DNA from: Endomicrobium sp.
GTDB lineage: Bacteria; Elusimicrobiota; Endomicrobiia; Endomicrobiales; Endomicrobiaceae
DNA: 7,930 bases
Direction of reading: 5' to 3'
Assembly (NCBI GenBank): GCA_031290055.1
Contig: JAITOH010000090.1
Span: forward strand, 1-7,930
This document shows, one piece after another, positions 1-6,380 of the stretch. A program made the translations under genes and the position numbers. The notes beneath the pieces were generated by a model. That model made no database searches. It was given only the letters and a program-made list of their open reading frames with translations, and was not told the origin of the DNA. Numbering within the stretch: position 1 is the first letter of the stretch; each line of letters opens with the position of its first letter.

Positions 1-1
1 T

Positions 2-376
2 TTATTTCCAGTTGAAAATAAATTGTACATCATAGACTGGAAAACTGGAAAATCTGAAGAAAAAAAGCATTCAAAACAGCTTACGGGTTATTCACTTTGG
101 GCAAATTATCATTTCGGACAAAAGACTGAGGATATAGTTCCAATTGTGGTTTATCTTTACCCTAAATACAATGAAAAAAACATTGAAATTGGTTGCCATT
201 TAATCAGAGAATTTGCAGAAGTTGTACTGAAAGAGACAGAAGATATGTACAGCTATCTTATTGACGTAAAAAAAAATATCCCAAAAGCTAAAAAAGAATT
301 CCCCTTAACAGATGATACATTTTTTTGTAAATATTGCAACTATAGAGAAATTTGTGTGGGTAGTACTTTTCGATAA
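2..376 (+). CDS. PD-(D/E)XK nuclease, RecB/AddB/Cas4-like, C-terminal fragment (5' end outside window)
   Basis: This is the C-terminal end of a nuclease of the PD-(D/E)XK superfamily. The reading frame is open from the first bases of the window, so the TTG at 23 is unlikely to be the true start. Residues are numbered from that TTG. IIDWKTGK near residue 5 supplies the catalytic D and K of the (D/E)xK motif. QLTGYSLWA near residue 19 is the helix with the conserved Q-x-x-x-Y seen in RecB-type nuclease domains. CKYCNYREIC (Cys102, Cys105, Cys111) is the C-terminal part of the four-cysteine 4Fe-4S site known from AddB and Cas4; the fourth cysteine would lie upstream, out of view. Such domains degrade DNA ends in repair or recombination, either as stand-alone exonucleases or as the tail of a helicase-nuclease. 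Only about 124 codons are visible, so I cannot tell which. No adjacent genes visible here suggest CRISPR (no cas1, no repeats). Confidence 0.75.
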   Translation, partial: LFPVENKLYIIDWKTGKSEEKKHSKQLTGYSLWANYHFGQKTEDIVPIVVYLYPKYNEKNIEIGCHLIREFAEVVLKETEDMYSYLIDVKKNIPKAKKEFPLTDDTFFCKYCNYREICVGSTFR

Positions 377-456
377 AATTTTACACCATTTTAGGATTTG
401 CTGAACAAAAATTGATTCTTGCAGTTTTATAAACTTAAACGTTAAAAAATAAAGAT

Positions 457-482
457 AGCATGCTTTAAAGCTTTACCATGCT
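457..482. repeat. Inverted repeat AGCATG / CATGCT with nested palindromes
   Basis: AGCATG at 457-462 pairs with CATGCT at 477-482. The left arm also belongs to an 8-bp self-complementary AGCATGCT (457-464), and the 14-base spacer contains CTTTAAAG (463-470) and AAAGCTTT (467-474), both palindromic. Several alternative foldings are therefore possible, or this is a protein-binding site. No T-run follows, so it is not a standard terminator. Confidence 0.35.
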
Positions 483-530
483 CTGATTAGCAATTTCGTG
501 TGGTTTTTATACATAAAGTATACTTTTAAC

Positions 531-575
531 GCTGAAAATATCTCATGGATAAATATAAACTTAAAGATTTTCAGC
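531..575. repeat. 9-bp perfect inverted repeat, possible weak terminator
   Basis: GCTGAAAAT (531-539) is the exact reverse complement of ATTTTCAGC (567-575), with a 27-base spacer. A run of seven T follows at 583-589, but seven bases lie between stem and run and the loop is long, so it departs from a typical intrinsic terminator. It could still end the transcript of the upstream nuclease gene in a genome with few G+C-rich hairpins. That role is inference. Confidence 0.35.
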
Positions 576-594
576 AAAGGAATTTTTTTCAAAA

Positions 595-618
595 AACTAA
601 AAATTATAATTCTTAGTT
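595..618. repeat. 24-bp near-perfect palindrome
   Basis: The 24 bases are self-complementary at 11 of 12 position pairs; the single mismatch is A601 opposite C612. With no spacer it suits a dimeric protein site better than an RNA hairpin. It contains a TATAAT at 605-610, so it might mark a promoter, but there is no clear -35 element. In sequence this A+T-rich, part of the match may be chance. Confidence 0.35.
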
Positions 619-629
619 AAAACAAGGCT

Positions 630-651
630 AGTTATGGAACTATCCATAACT
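630..651. repeat. 9-bp perfect hairpin with ACTA tetraloop
   Basis: AGTTATGGA (630-638) and TCCATAACT (643-651) are exact reverse complements around the 4-base loop ACTA; T629 and G652 could add a wobble pair. It is the tightest stem-loop in the window. No T-run follows, so it is probably not a terminator. It lies about 105 bases before the rmuC start and would be in the leader only if transcription starts upstream of it, not from the TATAAT at 715-720. Confidence 0.5.
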
Positions 652-714
652 GAAGTGGTATCCCCAAATATTGAAAACGCAGTAATGAAGTATAAGCCTA
701 AATAATTATTTATT

Positions 715-720
715 TATAAT
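715..720 (+). promoter_or_regulatory. Candidate -10 box of the rmuC promoter
   Basis: TATAAT matches the sigma70-type consensus and lies 35 bases before the TTG start, giving a short leader. No recognisable -35 hexamer lies at the usual 16-18 base distance, and such boxes arise easily in A+T-rich DNA, so this rests on the -10 match and its position. Confidence 0.4.
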
Positions 721-740
721 TTTTCACACTTATACGCAAA

Positions 741-758
741 GAGGAAAAACTTTTTTTG
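741..758 (+). promoter_or_regulatory. Ribosome binding site and TTG start of rmuC
   Basis: GAGGAA at 741-746 is a good Shine-Dalgarno sequence nine bases before TTG at 756-758. It decides the start: no ATG or GTG gives the hydrophobic N-terminus expected of RmuC, whereas the TTG places a membrane segment at residues 2-23. The T of the TTG is part of a seven-T run (751-757). Confidence 0.7.
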
Positions 759-1940
759 ATTATAATAACTTCAACTTTACTGTTTCTACTTGGAGTGGCA
801 ACGACTGTTTGTTTGGTTGTATTCAAAAAATATATAACAATATTAAAAGATAATGCTGCAAAAAGTCAAAAAATAGATGACTTAACAGAAAGTATTAATA
901 AACAATCTCAACTTCATGGTAACTTAAAAATTGAATTTGAAAACATTGCTTCGAAAGTGTTGGAAGATAAAAGTAAAAAAATCGTAAATTTTAGTAAAAA
1001 CTCTTTAGAAAACATCATGGTACCATTTAAAATAAAAATCGATGAATTTAAGAATAAGGTTGAAAGTCTTCATATTTATGAAGCTGAGAAAATGTCCGGG
1101 TTTCAAAAAGAATTAGAAAAGTTAATGAACCTTAACAGACAAGTAAGCGAAGAAGCAAGCAATCTTGCAAAAGCATTAAAAGGTGAGAATAAATTCCAGG
1201 GATTATGGGGTGAACTAAGCATTGAAAGAATTTTTGAGTATATTGGAATGACTGAAGGTATAAATTATGTATCTCAGAAACAATTTAAAGATGATAAAAG
1301 TAAAAAAATACCTGATTATATAGTCAACCTACCCGATGAAAAACACATTGTAATAGATGCAAAAACCTCACTTATAGCTTATGAAAAATACTATAACTCA
1401 CAAAATAAGTCTGATAAAAAAACTTATTTGAAAGAGCATTCTTCAAGTATAAAAAAACATATTGACGAACTCTTTGCAAAAGACTACGTAGACTTGTCAG
1501 AACTCAATCAACCAGAATATATTTTAATGTTTGTGCCTGTAGAAGGAGCAATTTCTCTTGCACTTATGGATAGACCGGATATGCTAGCTTATGCATTTAA
1601 AAAAAATATAGCAATTGTTACGCCTTCAACACTTTTAGCTACATTAAAAACAGTCGAATATATATGGCACCAGGAATACCAAAAAAAAAATGTACTCGAG
1701 ATAGCCAAACAAGGTGGTAGTCTTTACGATAAATTTGTAACATTTATTCAGACTCTAATGGAAGCTGACAAAAAAATATCTGAGGCAAAAGATAAAACAC
1801 AAGAAGCTATAAAAAGACTTTTTTTGTCTGATAAAAAAGGTGACAGTCTTGTGGACAGGGCACAAAAACTAAAAGATCTTGGGGCTCCTACAAAAAAAGG
1901 ACTCCCAAAAGAATTTTTACAAACCTCTACTAAAAACTAA
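756..1940 (+). CDS. rmuC: DNA recombination protein RmuC
   Basis: RmuC family protein, 394 residues. In E. coli, RmuC limits recombination at inverted repeats and is thought to be a nuclease from its restriction-endonuclease-like fold; its biochemistry is little known. Residues 2-23 are a hydrophobic segment, probably a membrane anchor. Residues 24-145 are charged, with a likely coiled coil. The conserved core follows: GLWGEL at 149-154, IPDYIVNLP at 185-193, IVIDAKTSLIAYEKY at 198-212 (P186/D187, D201 and K203 fit a PD-(D/E)xK arrangement), EYILMFVPVEGAISLAL at 254-270 and IVTPSTLLATLKTVEYIW at 287-304. The C-terminus is lysine-rich. The TTG start is supported by GAGGAA upstream. An RNase H gene follows after 12 bases, so the two are probably cotranscribed. 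A run of ten A at 1681-1690 lies in the conserved core and keeps frame. The family call is secure; the exact cellular role is not. Confidence 0.93.
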   Translation: MIIITSTLLFLLGVATTVCLVVFKKYITILKDNAAKSQKIDDLTESINKQSQLHGNLKIEFENIASKVLEDKSKKIVNFSKNSLENIMVPFKIKIDEFKNKVESLHIYEAEKMSGFQKELEKLMNLNRQVSEEASNLAKALKGENKFQGLWGELSIERIFEYIGMTEGINYVSQKQFKDDKSKKIPDYIVNLPDEKHIVIDAKTSLIAYEKYYNSQNKSDKKTYLKEHSSSIKKHIDELFAKDYVDLSELNQPEYILMFVPVEGAISLALMDRPDMLAYAFKKNIAIVTPSTLLATLKTVEYIWHQEYQKKNVLEIAKQGGSLYDKFVTFIQTLMEADKKISEAKDKTQEAIKRLFLSDKKGDSLVDRAQKLKDLGAPTKKGLPKEFLQTSTKN

Positions 1941-1952
1941 GGGAATAATTAG

Positions 1953-2639
1953 ATGACATTGTATAAAGATAAACTTCTAAGTGTAATTTTAAGGCTACAA
2001 AATGAACTTAAAAAATACAACATAGTGTCTTCTTTTGATAAAAATTCTTTTAAAGATTATATGGCAAAACTTGTTCTTGTTTCAAGCGGTACATTACTAA
2101 TCTACTATAAACCCACAAAGAATACTTACTCCTTAAAAAAACAATTTCAGAATTCTAGAACTGATGACATCATAGATTTTGTATGGAGTAGAATAAATGG
2201 TTGTGAAAATTATTCTGCTCAAAGTGGAATTTACGAAGCATTCGTAGATGGTTCATATATTTCTGGCATTACCGGTTACGGAGCTGTAATTTATCTTGAA
2301 AACGAAATAAAAGCTGAACTTCTAGGTACCGTACCAGACGCTCATTTTAGACAATTTGGTGGGGAGTTGCAATCTGTTATTGAAACAATAAAATGGTGTG
2401 AAAATAATGCGGTAAGGTGCATAAGAATTAATTATGATTATGTTGGCATAGAGAATTTTGCAACTGGAAAATGGAAGGCGAGAGCCACATTTTCCAAAAA
2501 ATATGTAAATTTTGTGCTCAAAACAAAAATAGAAATTGAATGGCGTCATATAAAAAGTCATACTGGCAATAAAAAAAATGATCAAGCTGATTGTTTAGCT
2601 AAGAGGGCTATTAGAACAAGTAAAGGAAAGAGTATTTAG
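1953..2639 (+). CDS. rnhA: RNase HI-type ribonuclease with an extra N-terminal domain
   Basis: RNase H family I proteins cut the RNA strand of RNA-DNA hybrids, removing primers and R-loops in the cytoplasm. The protein is 228 residues, longer than the roughly 155 of a minimal RNase HI. The RNase H fold spans about 92-222. The four catalytic acids can be assigned: D99 in FVDGSY, E138 in GGELQS, D162 in NYDYVGIE and D213 in NDQADCLA; H203 in KSHTGN matches the catalytic-loop histidine. GIENFATGKWK at 165-175 is typical of the bacterial RNase HI group often found with extra N-terminal domains. Residues 1-90 are not the viroplasmin-like hybrid-binding domain I would recognise. They resemble loosely, by eye only, the TBP-like N-terminal domain of RNase HIII (MAKL..GTLLIYYKP). 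GGGA at 1941-1944, eight bases before the ATG, serves as ribosome site. The gene is 12 bases behind rmuC. The name rnhA refers to the family I catalytic domain. Confidence 0.88.
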   Translation: MTLYKDKLLSVILRLQNELKKYNIVSSFDKNSFKDYMAKLVLVSSGTLLIYYKPTKNTYSLKKQFQNSRTDDIIDFVWSRINGCENYSAQSGIYEAFVDGSYISGITGYGAVIYLENEIKAELLGTVPDAHFRQFGGELQSVIETIKWCENNAVRCIRINYDYVGIENFATGKWKARATFSKKYVNFVLKTKIEIEWRHIKSHTGNKKNDQADCLAKRAIRTSKGKSI

Positions 2640-2640
2640 A

Positions 2641-2680
2641 ACTATATTTTTTAATTATGCTAAGGTCTTTAAAATATAGT
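2641..2680. repeat. 10-bp perfect inverted repeat upstream of dnaE
   Basis: ACTATATTTT (2641-2650) and AAAATATAGT (2671-2680) are exact reverse complements with a 20-base spacer, starting two bases after the RNase H stop codon. The last base of the right arm is the first base of the TATAAT at 2680-2685. The position suits an operator for a dimeric regulator, or in read-through mRNA an A+U-rich stem. No T-run follows, so it is not a canonical terminator. All-A/T arms raise the chance of coincidence. Confidence 0.5.
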
Positions 2681-2685
2681 ATAAT
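2680..2685 (+). promoter_or_regulatory. Candidate -10 box of the dnaE promoter
   Basis: TATAAT matches the consensus exactly and lies 36 bases before the dnaE ATG, so a transcript would have a leader of roughly 30 bases. The -35 region is poor (ATGCTA at 2657-2662 at 17-base spacing). An inverted repeat ends on this box. Confidence 0.45.
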
Positions 2686-2721
2686 CAACATTCATCAAAA
2701 GTTGAAAATAGGTAGTGGTAT

Positions 2722-5700
2722 ATGCCAGTAGAGTTTGTACATTTACATAATCACACAGAGTATTCACTCCTTGATGGAGCATGTAGACTTACAGATGAAA
2801 AGGGTAACCCTGGAAAATTGTTTGATCTAATAGCTAAAAAGTATAAAATGCCTGCCCTAGCTATTACTGACCATGGAAATATGTATGGAGCTATGGAATT
2901 CTATTGGTGTGCAAAGCAAAGTGGTATAAACCCCATACTTGGTTGTGAAGTTTATGTTGCTCCTGGGTCACGTTTCGACAAAAATATAGATAAAACTTAT
3001 GGACATAGTTATAGTTACAACCACCTAACATTACTCGCCAAAAATTTTAAAGGCTATCAAAATCTTATGCGTATAGTAAGCTTGGGCTTTACTGAGGGTT
3101 TTTATTATAAGCCACGAGTTGATAAAGAAGTTTTAAAAAAATACAGTCAAGGACTAATTGCACTTTCTGGTTGTTTGTCAGGAGAGGTTGCAATATCTTT
3201 AGTTAAAGAGAATATGGAAATGGCCGTAAGTGTAGCAACCGAATATCGTGATATTTTCGGTAGCGATAACTTTTATATAGAGATTATGGATAATGGTCTT
3301 AGAGAGCAGAAGAGAATAATACCAAATCTCATTGAATTATCAAAAAAAACTACAATTCCGCTAGTTGCAACCAATGACTGTCACTTTTTGGCAAAAGAAG
3401 ATTATGAAATCCACGATATCCTACTTTGTATAGGTACTAATAAAATGTTAAACGATACTAGAAGACTGCGTTTTGGATCAAATCTTTTTTACTATCGCAG
3501 TGCAGAAGAAATGGAAAAAACATTCTCTTACATGCCAGAAGCTATACAAAATACTTTACAAATTTCTGAAAAAATACATATTGAAATTCCCAATGATAAA
3601 CTTCTCTTACCACAATTCCCTATTCCAAAAGAATACAAATCTGATTCGGAATACCTTGAAATCCTTTGTTATAAAGGTTTTAGAGCAAGATATGGCAACA
3701 CAATTAAATTAGAGTACGAAAAGAGGTTAAAACATGAGCTTTCTATTATAAATAGAATGGGATTTTCTTCTTATTTTTTAATAGTTTCAGATTTCATAAA
3801 TTATGCAAAAAACCATAACATTCCTGTAGGTCCAGGTAGAGGATCTGGAACTGGATCTATAGTTGCGTATACTTTAGGAATTACAGATATTTGTCCTTTA
3901 AAATATGGTTTATTATTCGAAAGATTCTTAAATCCCGATAGACATTCTATGCCAGATTTAGATATAGATTTTGCAGATTCTGGGCGTGATGAAGTCATAC
4001 AATACGTGCGTCAAAAATACGGTGAAGAAAAATGTGCTCAAATAATAACTTTTGGATCAATGCAATCTAAACTTGTTATAAAAGATGTTGCTAGAGTTAT
4101 AGGGTTTACGGCTATTGAATCAAATAATATTGCAAAACTTATTCCACAAAATACAAGTATTACTGAGGCATTGAAAATTTCAACTGAGCTACAAAAACTC
4201 GTTAAATCAGACAAAAGAATTGCAAATCTCTTAACGGTTTCCCAAAAGCTTGAAGGTCTAAAGAGACACACAGGAGTACATGCTGCTGGCATGGTTATAG
4301 CAAATGAAGAAATTACAAATTATTCCCCAATTGCAAAAGGATCAAAGAATATAGTTACAACTCAATATGATGGTGTAGTATTACCACGGCTTGGAATTTT
4401 AAAAATCGACTTTCTGGGTTTAAGAACGCTCACCACTATTGACGATTCTTCGAAACTTATACGAAAAAGAAATCCGGATTTCAATTTAACTGATATACCA
4501 CTAGACGACAAGAAAACTTATGAACTTCTCAATAAAGCTAAAACTATGGGAGTGTTTCAACTTGAAAGCAAAGGCATGAGGGATTTAATAAGAAAACTTA
4601 AACCGGAAGATATCAATGATATAATAGCTCTAATTGCTTTATATCGGCCAGGCCCAATGGGGTCAGGTATGTTAGATGATTTCGTAAATCGCAAAAATGG
4701 TAAAATAAAAATTGTTTATGACCATCCTTTGCAAAAATCTATATTGCAAGATACGTATGGAATTATCTTATACCAAGAACAAGTAATGAAAATGTCTGTG
4801 GAAATTGCAGGGTTTAGACCAGAAGAAGCAGATAATCTACGAAATGCCATGAGCAAAAAAATACCTGAAGTCATAGAAAAACAAAGAGAGAAATTTGTAA
4901 GGGGCGCTAAAGAAAAAGGTATTAATAAAAAAATTGCTGATAAAATATTTAACAATATTTTGGCCTTTGCTGGATATGGGTTTAATAAATCTCATTCCGC
5001 TGCCTATAGTTTAATTTCCTATAGAACAGCCTACTTAAAAGCAAACTACCCTATAGAGTACTTGACAGCTTTGCTTAACAATGAAATTGGACGGTCCAGT
5101 ACAAAAGGAACTAACGAAGAAAATAAACTCGCAATGTATCTAGAAGATGTGACTGCCTTTGGGATTAAAATATTACCACCCAGCGTACAGTATTCTAGCG
5201 GAAAATTTAAAATAGAAGGTACAGATATACGCTTTGGGCTTCTCGCAATTAAAAATGTTGGAGAAAATATAATAAAGTTAATAGAACAATCAAAAATTGA
5301 CGGTAAAAATATTAAATATTTTAAAAACTGGTGGGATTTTTTACAAAGAATAGATTTAAAATCTACGAATAAAAAAGTCCTTGAAAGTCTTGTAAAGTCT
5401 GGAGCTTTTGATTCTTTTGGAAATGATAAACTTACAATAAGGGCAACTCTACTTCACAACATAGGACTATCTATTGATATAGCCACAAAAATAAAACGAG
5501 ATAGAGCATCAATGCAAGGATTTTTATTTGACAGCACCGAAATTGAAACAAACCTATCGTTCCTAAAAACCCCAAACCCTCTTGAATTCAACAGGTTGCT
5601 GGATTTTGAAAAGGAAGTTTTGGGGTTCTATTTTTCTGGACACCCATTATGTAACATGGAAAAAGAACTTGTTGCATATTCCAATTACAGACTAGACAAA

Positions 5701-6255
5701 CTCCCAAATCCTAAAGAAAATACAAATTTTAAAACAGCGCAGGTTGTCAGTGTTGTAGGTATGATAACTTCTATAAAAAGCCTTATTTCTAAAACAAAAA
5801 AAGAATCCTATGCAAGATTTAAAATAGAAGATCTGCACTCCAATATTGACGCGATAATTTTTCCTAGAAATTTTAAAAAATTTAGCAGTTACCTTACACC
5901 CAATAACCTTGTTATGTTAAAAGGGAAATTAATGGGCACTCACGAACAACCTGAAATAGTAACGGAAGATATAATAACAATATGTGAAGCAAAAAATAAA
6001 TCTTCGCAAAATTACGGAGAAGTACATATAAAAATTTCAACTACACGATACAGTGACACTTTAAGTAATAATTTAAAAGAAATCTTTATCAAACATAAAG
6101 GGGAGACAAAAATTTACTTGGATTTAGAAGATCCTGTTTATGGAAATTTTTCTATTGAAACTAGCTATCTATCTGATTATTCTAATGCTTTTATAAGTGA
6201 TATTGAATCAACTATTGGCTCAAAAGGTGTAGTAGAATTACGTTGCATAAATTAA
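2722..6255 (+). CDS. dnaE: DNA polymerase III subunit alpha, DnaE type
   Basis: Catalytic subunit of the replicative DNA polymerase, a family C enzyme in the replisome. It is 1177 residues, close to the 1160 of E. coli DnaE, and complete. PHP domain, about 5-285: H9, H11, D18, H51, E76, H101, C151, D219 and H221 appear to form a full metal set, unlike E. coli where the set is degenerate. Palm: GPGRGSG at 370-376, then PDLDIDF at 411-417 with catalytic D414 and D416, and KIDFLGL with the third aspartate D563. Fingers: RPGPMGSG at 642-649, YGIILYQEQVM at 679-689 and GYGFNKSHSAAYS at 751-763. Helix-hairpin-helix: about 836-857. Clamp-binding motif: QGFLF at 932-936, fitting Q-x-x-L-F. OB fold: about 1005-1090, followed by a tau-binding-type tail. 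The ATG is preceded by AGG at 2710-2712 and gives the canonical FVHLHNHTEYS start. The lack of an N-terminal exonuclease insert and the domain order separate it from PolC. Confidence 0.98.
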   Translation: MPVEFVHLHNHTEYSLLDGACRLTDEKGNPGKLFDLIAKKYKMPALAITDHGNMYGAMEFYWCAKQSGINPILGCEVYVAPGSRFDKNIDKTYGHSYSYNHLTLLAKNFKGYQNLMRIVSLGFTEGFYYKPRVDKEVLKKYSQGLIALSGCLSGEVAISLVKENMEMAVSVATEYRDIFGSDNFYIEIMDNGLREQKRIIPNLIELSKKTTIPLVATNDCHFLAKEDYEIHDILLCIGTNKMLNDTRRLRFGSNLFYYRSAEEMEKTFSYMPEAIQNTLQISEKIHIEIPNDKLLLPQFPIPKEYKSDSEYLEILCYKGFRARYGNTIKLEYEKRLKHELSIINRMGFSSYFLIVSDFINYAKNHNIPVGPGRGSGTGSIVAYTLGITDICPLKYGLLFERFLNPDRHSMPDLDIDFADSGRDEVIQYVRQKYGEEKCAQIITFGSMQSKLVIKDVARVIGFTAIESNNIAKLIPQNTSITEALKISTELQKLVKSDKRIANLLTVSQKLEGLKRHTGVHAAGMVIANEEITNYSPIAKGSKNIVTTQYDGVVLPRLGILKIDFLGLRTLTTIDDSSKLIRKRNPDFNLTDIPLDDKKTYELLNKAKTMGVFQLESKGMRDLIRKLKPEDINDIIALIALYRPGPMGSGMLDDFVNRKNGKIKIVYDHPLQKSILQDTYGIILYQEQVMKMSVEIAGFRPEEADNLRNAMSKKIPEVIEKQREKFVRGAKEKGINKKIADKIFNNILAFAGYGFNKSHSAAYSLISYRTAYLKANYPIEYLTALLNNEIGRSSTKGTNEENKLAMYLEDVTAFGIKILPPSVQYSSGKFKIEGTDIRFGLLAIKNVGENIIKLIEQSKIDGKNIKYFKNWWDFLQRIDLKSTNKKVLESLVKSGAFDSFGNDKLTIRATLLHNIGLSIDIATKIKRDRASMQGFLFDSTEIETNLSFLKTPNPLEFNRLLDFEKEVLGFYFSGHPLCNMEKELVAYSNYRLDKLPNPKENTNFKTAQVVSVVGMITSIKSLISKTKKESYARFKIEDLHSNIDAIIFPRNFKKFSSYLTPNNLVMLKGKLMGTHEQPEIVTEDIITICEAKNKSSQNYGEVHIKISTTRYSDTLSNNLKEIFIKHKGETKIYLDLEDPVYGNFSIETSYLSDYSNAFISDIESTIGSKGVVELRCIN

Positions 6256-6298
6256 TAATTTTTCATTTGTAAATAAAAACTTAACACTTCTTATGGCA

Positions 6299-6328
6299 TT
6301 GATTAAGTAAATATACGTAGGATATATG
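6299..6328 (+). promoter_or_regulatory. Weak promoter candidate for serS
   Basis: TTGATT at 6299-6304 and TATATG at 6323-6328 are spaced by 18 bases and lie 55 bases before the serS ATG. Both hexamers differ from consensus, and A+T-rich DNA gives many such pairs. Listed because the 128-base gap between dnaE and serS makes a separate serS promoter likely. Confidence 0.25.
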
Positions 6329-6335
6329 GTATTAC

Positions 6336-6352
6336 AAATAGCGTGGCTATTT
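6336..6352 (+). repeat. 7-bp hairpin in the dnaE-serS gap
   Basis: AAATAGC (6336-6342) and GCTATTT (6346-6352) pair perfectly around GTG. Only one further T follows the right arm before GAAG, so it is a poor terminator. It would lie in the serS leader about 30 bases before the ATG if transcription starts at the candidate promoter upstream. No T-box specifier or TGG antiterminator sequence is visible. Confidence 0.35.
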
Positions 6353-6374
6353 TGAAGAGTAAATAAAATAGATC

Positions 6375-6380
6375 AGAGGG
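6375..6380 (+). promoter_or_regulatory. Ribosome binding site of serS with short spacing
   Basis: AGAGGG is the only purine-rich Shine-Dalgarno candidate and ends three bases before the ATG at 6384, closer than the usual five to nine. The ATG is still favoured because the protein then begins [10 protein letters not shown], the standard start of seryl-tRNA synthetases. Confidence 0.6.

Larger units (their letters stand above)
377..755. other. 379-base intergenic region with several inverted repeats, no convincing gene
   Basis: No reading frame longer than about 55 codons is open here on the + strand, and none resembles a protein I know. The sequence is not featureless: it holds four inverted repeats (457-482, 531-575, 595-618 and 630-651) and a TATAAT box at 715-720 ahead of rmuC. 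Two short frames begin with ATG: 545-616 (23 codons plus stop) and 634-705 (23 codons plus stop, with AGG six bases before the ATG). Either could be chance or residue of a decayed gene. The upstream nuclease gene is not followed by a GC-rich hairpin with a T-run, so its terminator is not evident. The region may hold the end of that transcript, the rmuC promoter and possibly a small structured RNA. Confidence 0.6.

Noticed and set aside
2..376. A Cas4 gene of a CRISPR locus, because of the cysteine cluster.
   Set aside because: No cas1, cas2 or repeat-spacer array is visible, and the same cysteine pattern is common in RecB-like and AddB nucleases.
567..600. A preQ1-I riboswitch tail: AAAAAACTAA at 591-600 resembles the A-rich tail of that class.
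   Set aside because: The required short G+C hairpin with its C-rich loop is absent just upstream, and no queuosine gene follows.
459..619. A small open frame of about 50 codons on the + strand.
   Set aside because: It begins without a start codon or ribosome site, is rich in hydrophobic and lysine residues as expected of translated A+T-rich non-coding DNA, and matches nothing I know.
2322..2585. Minus-strand open frame of 87 codons within the RNase H gene.
   Set aside because: It lies opposite a gene with clear catalytic motifs, has no recognisable domain and is explained as a shadow frame. The same applies to the minus-strand frames at 3801-3998, 4038-4292, 4716-4955, 6668-6955 and 7447-7656, and to the plus-strand frame at 3473-3712.
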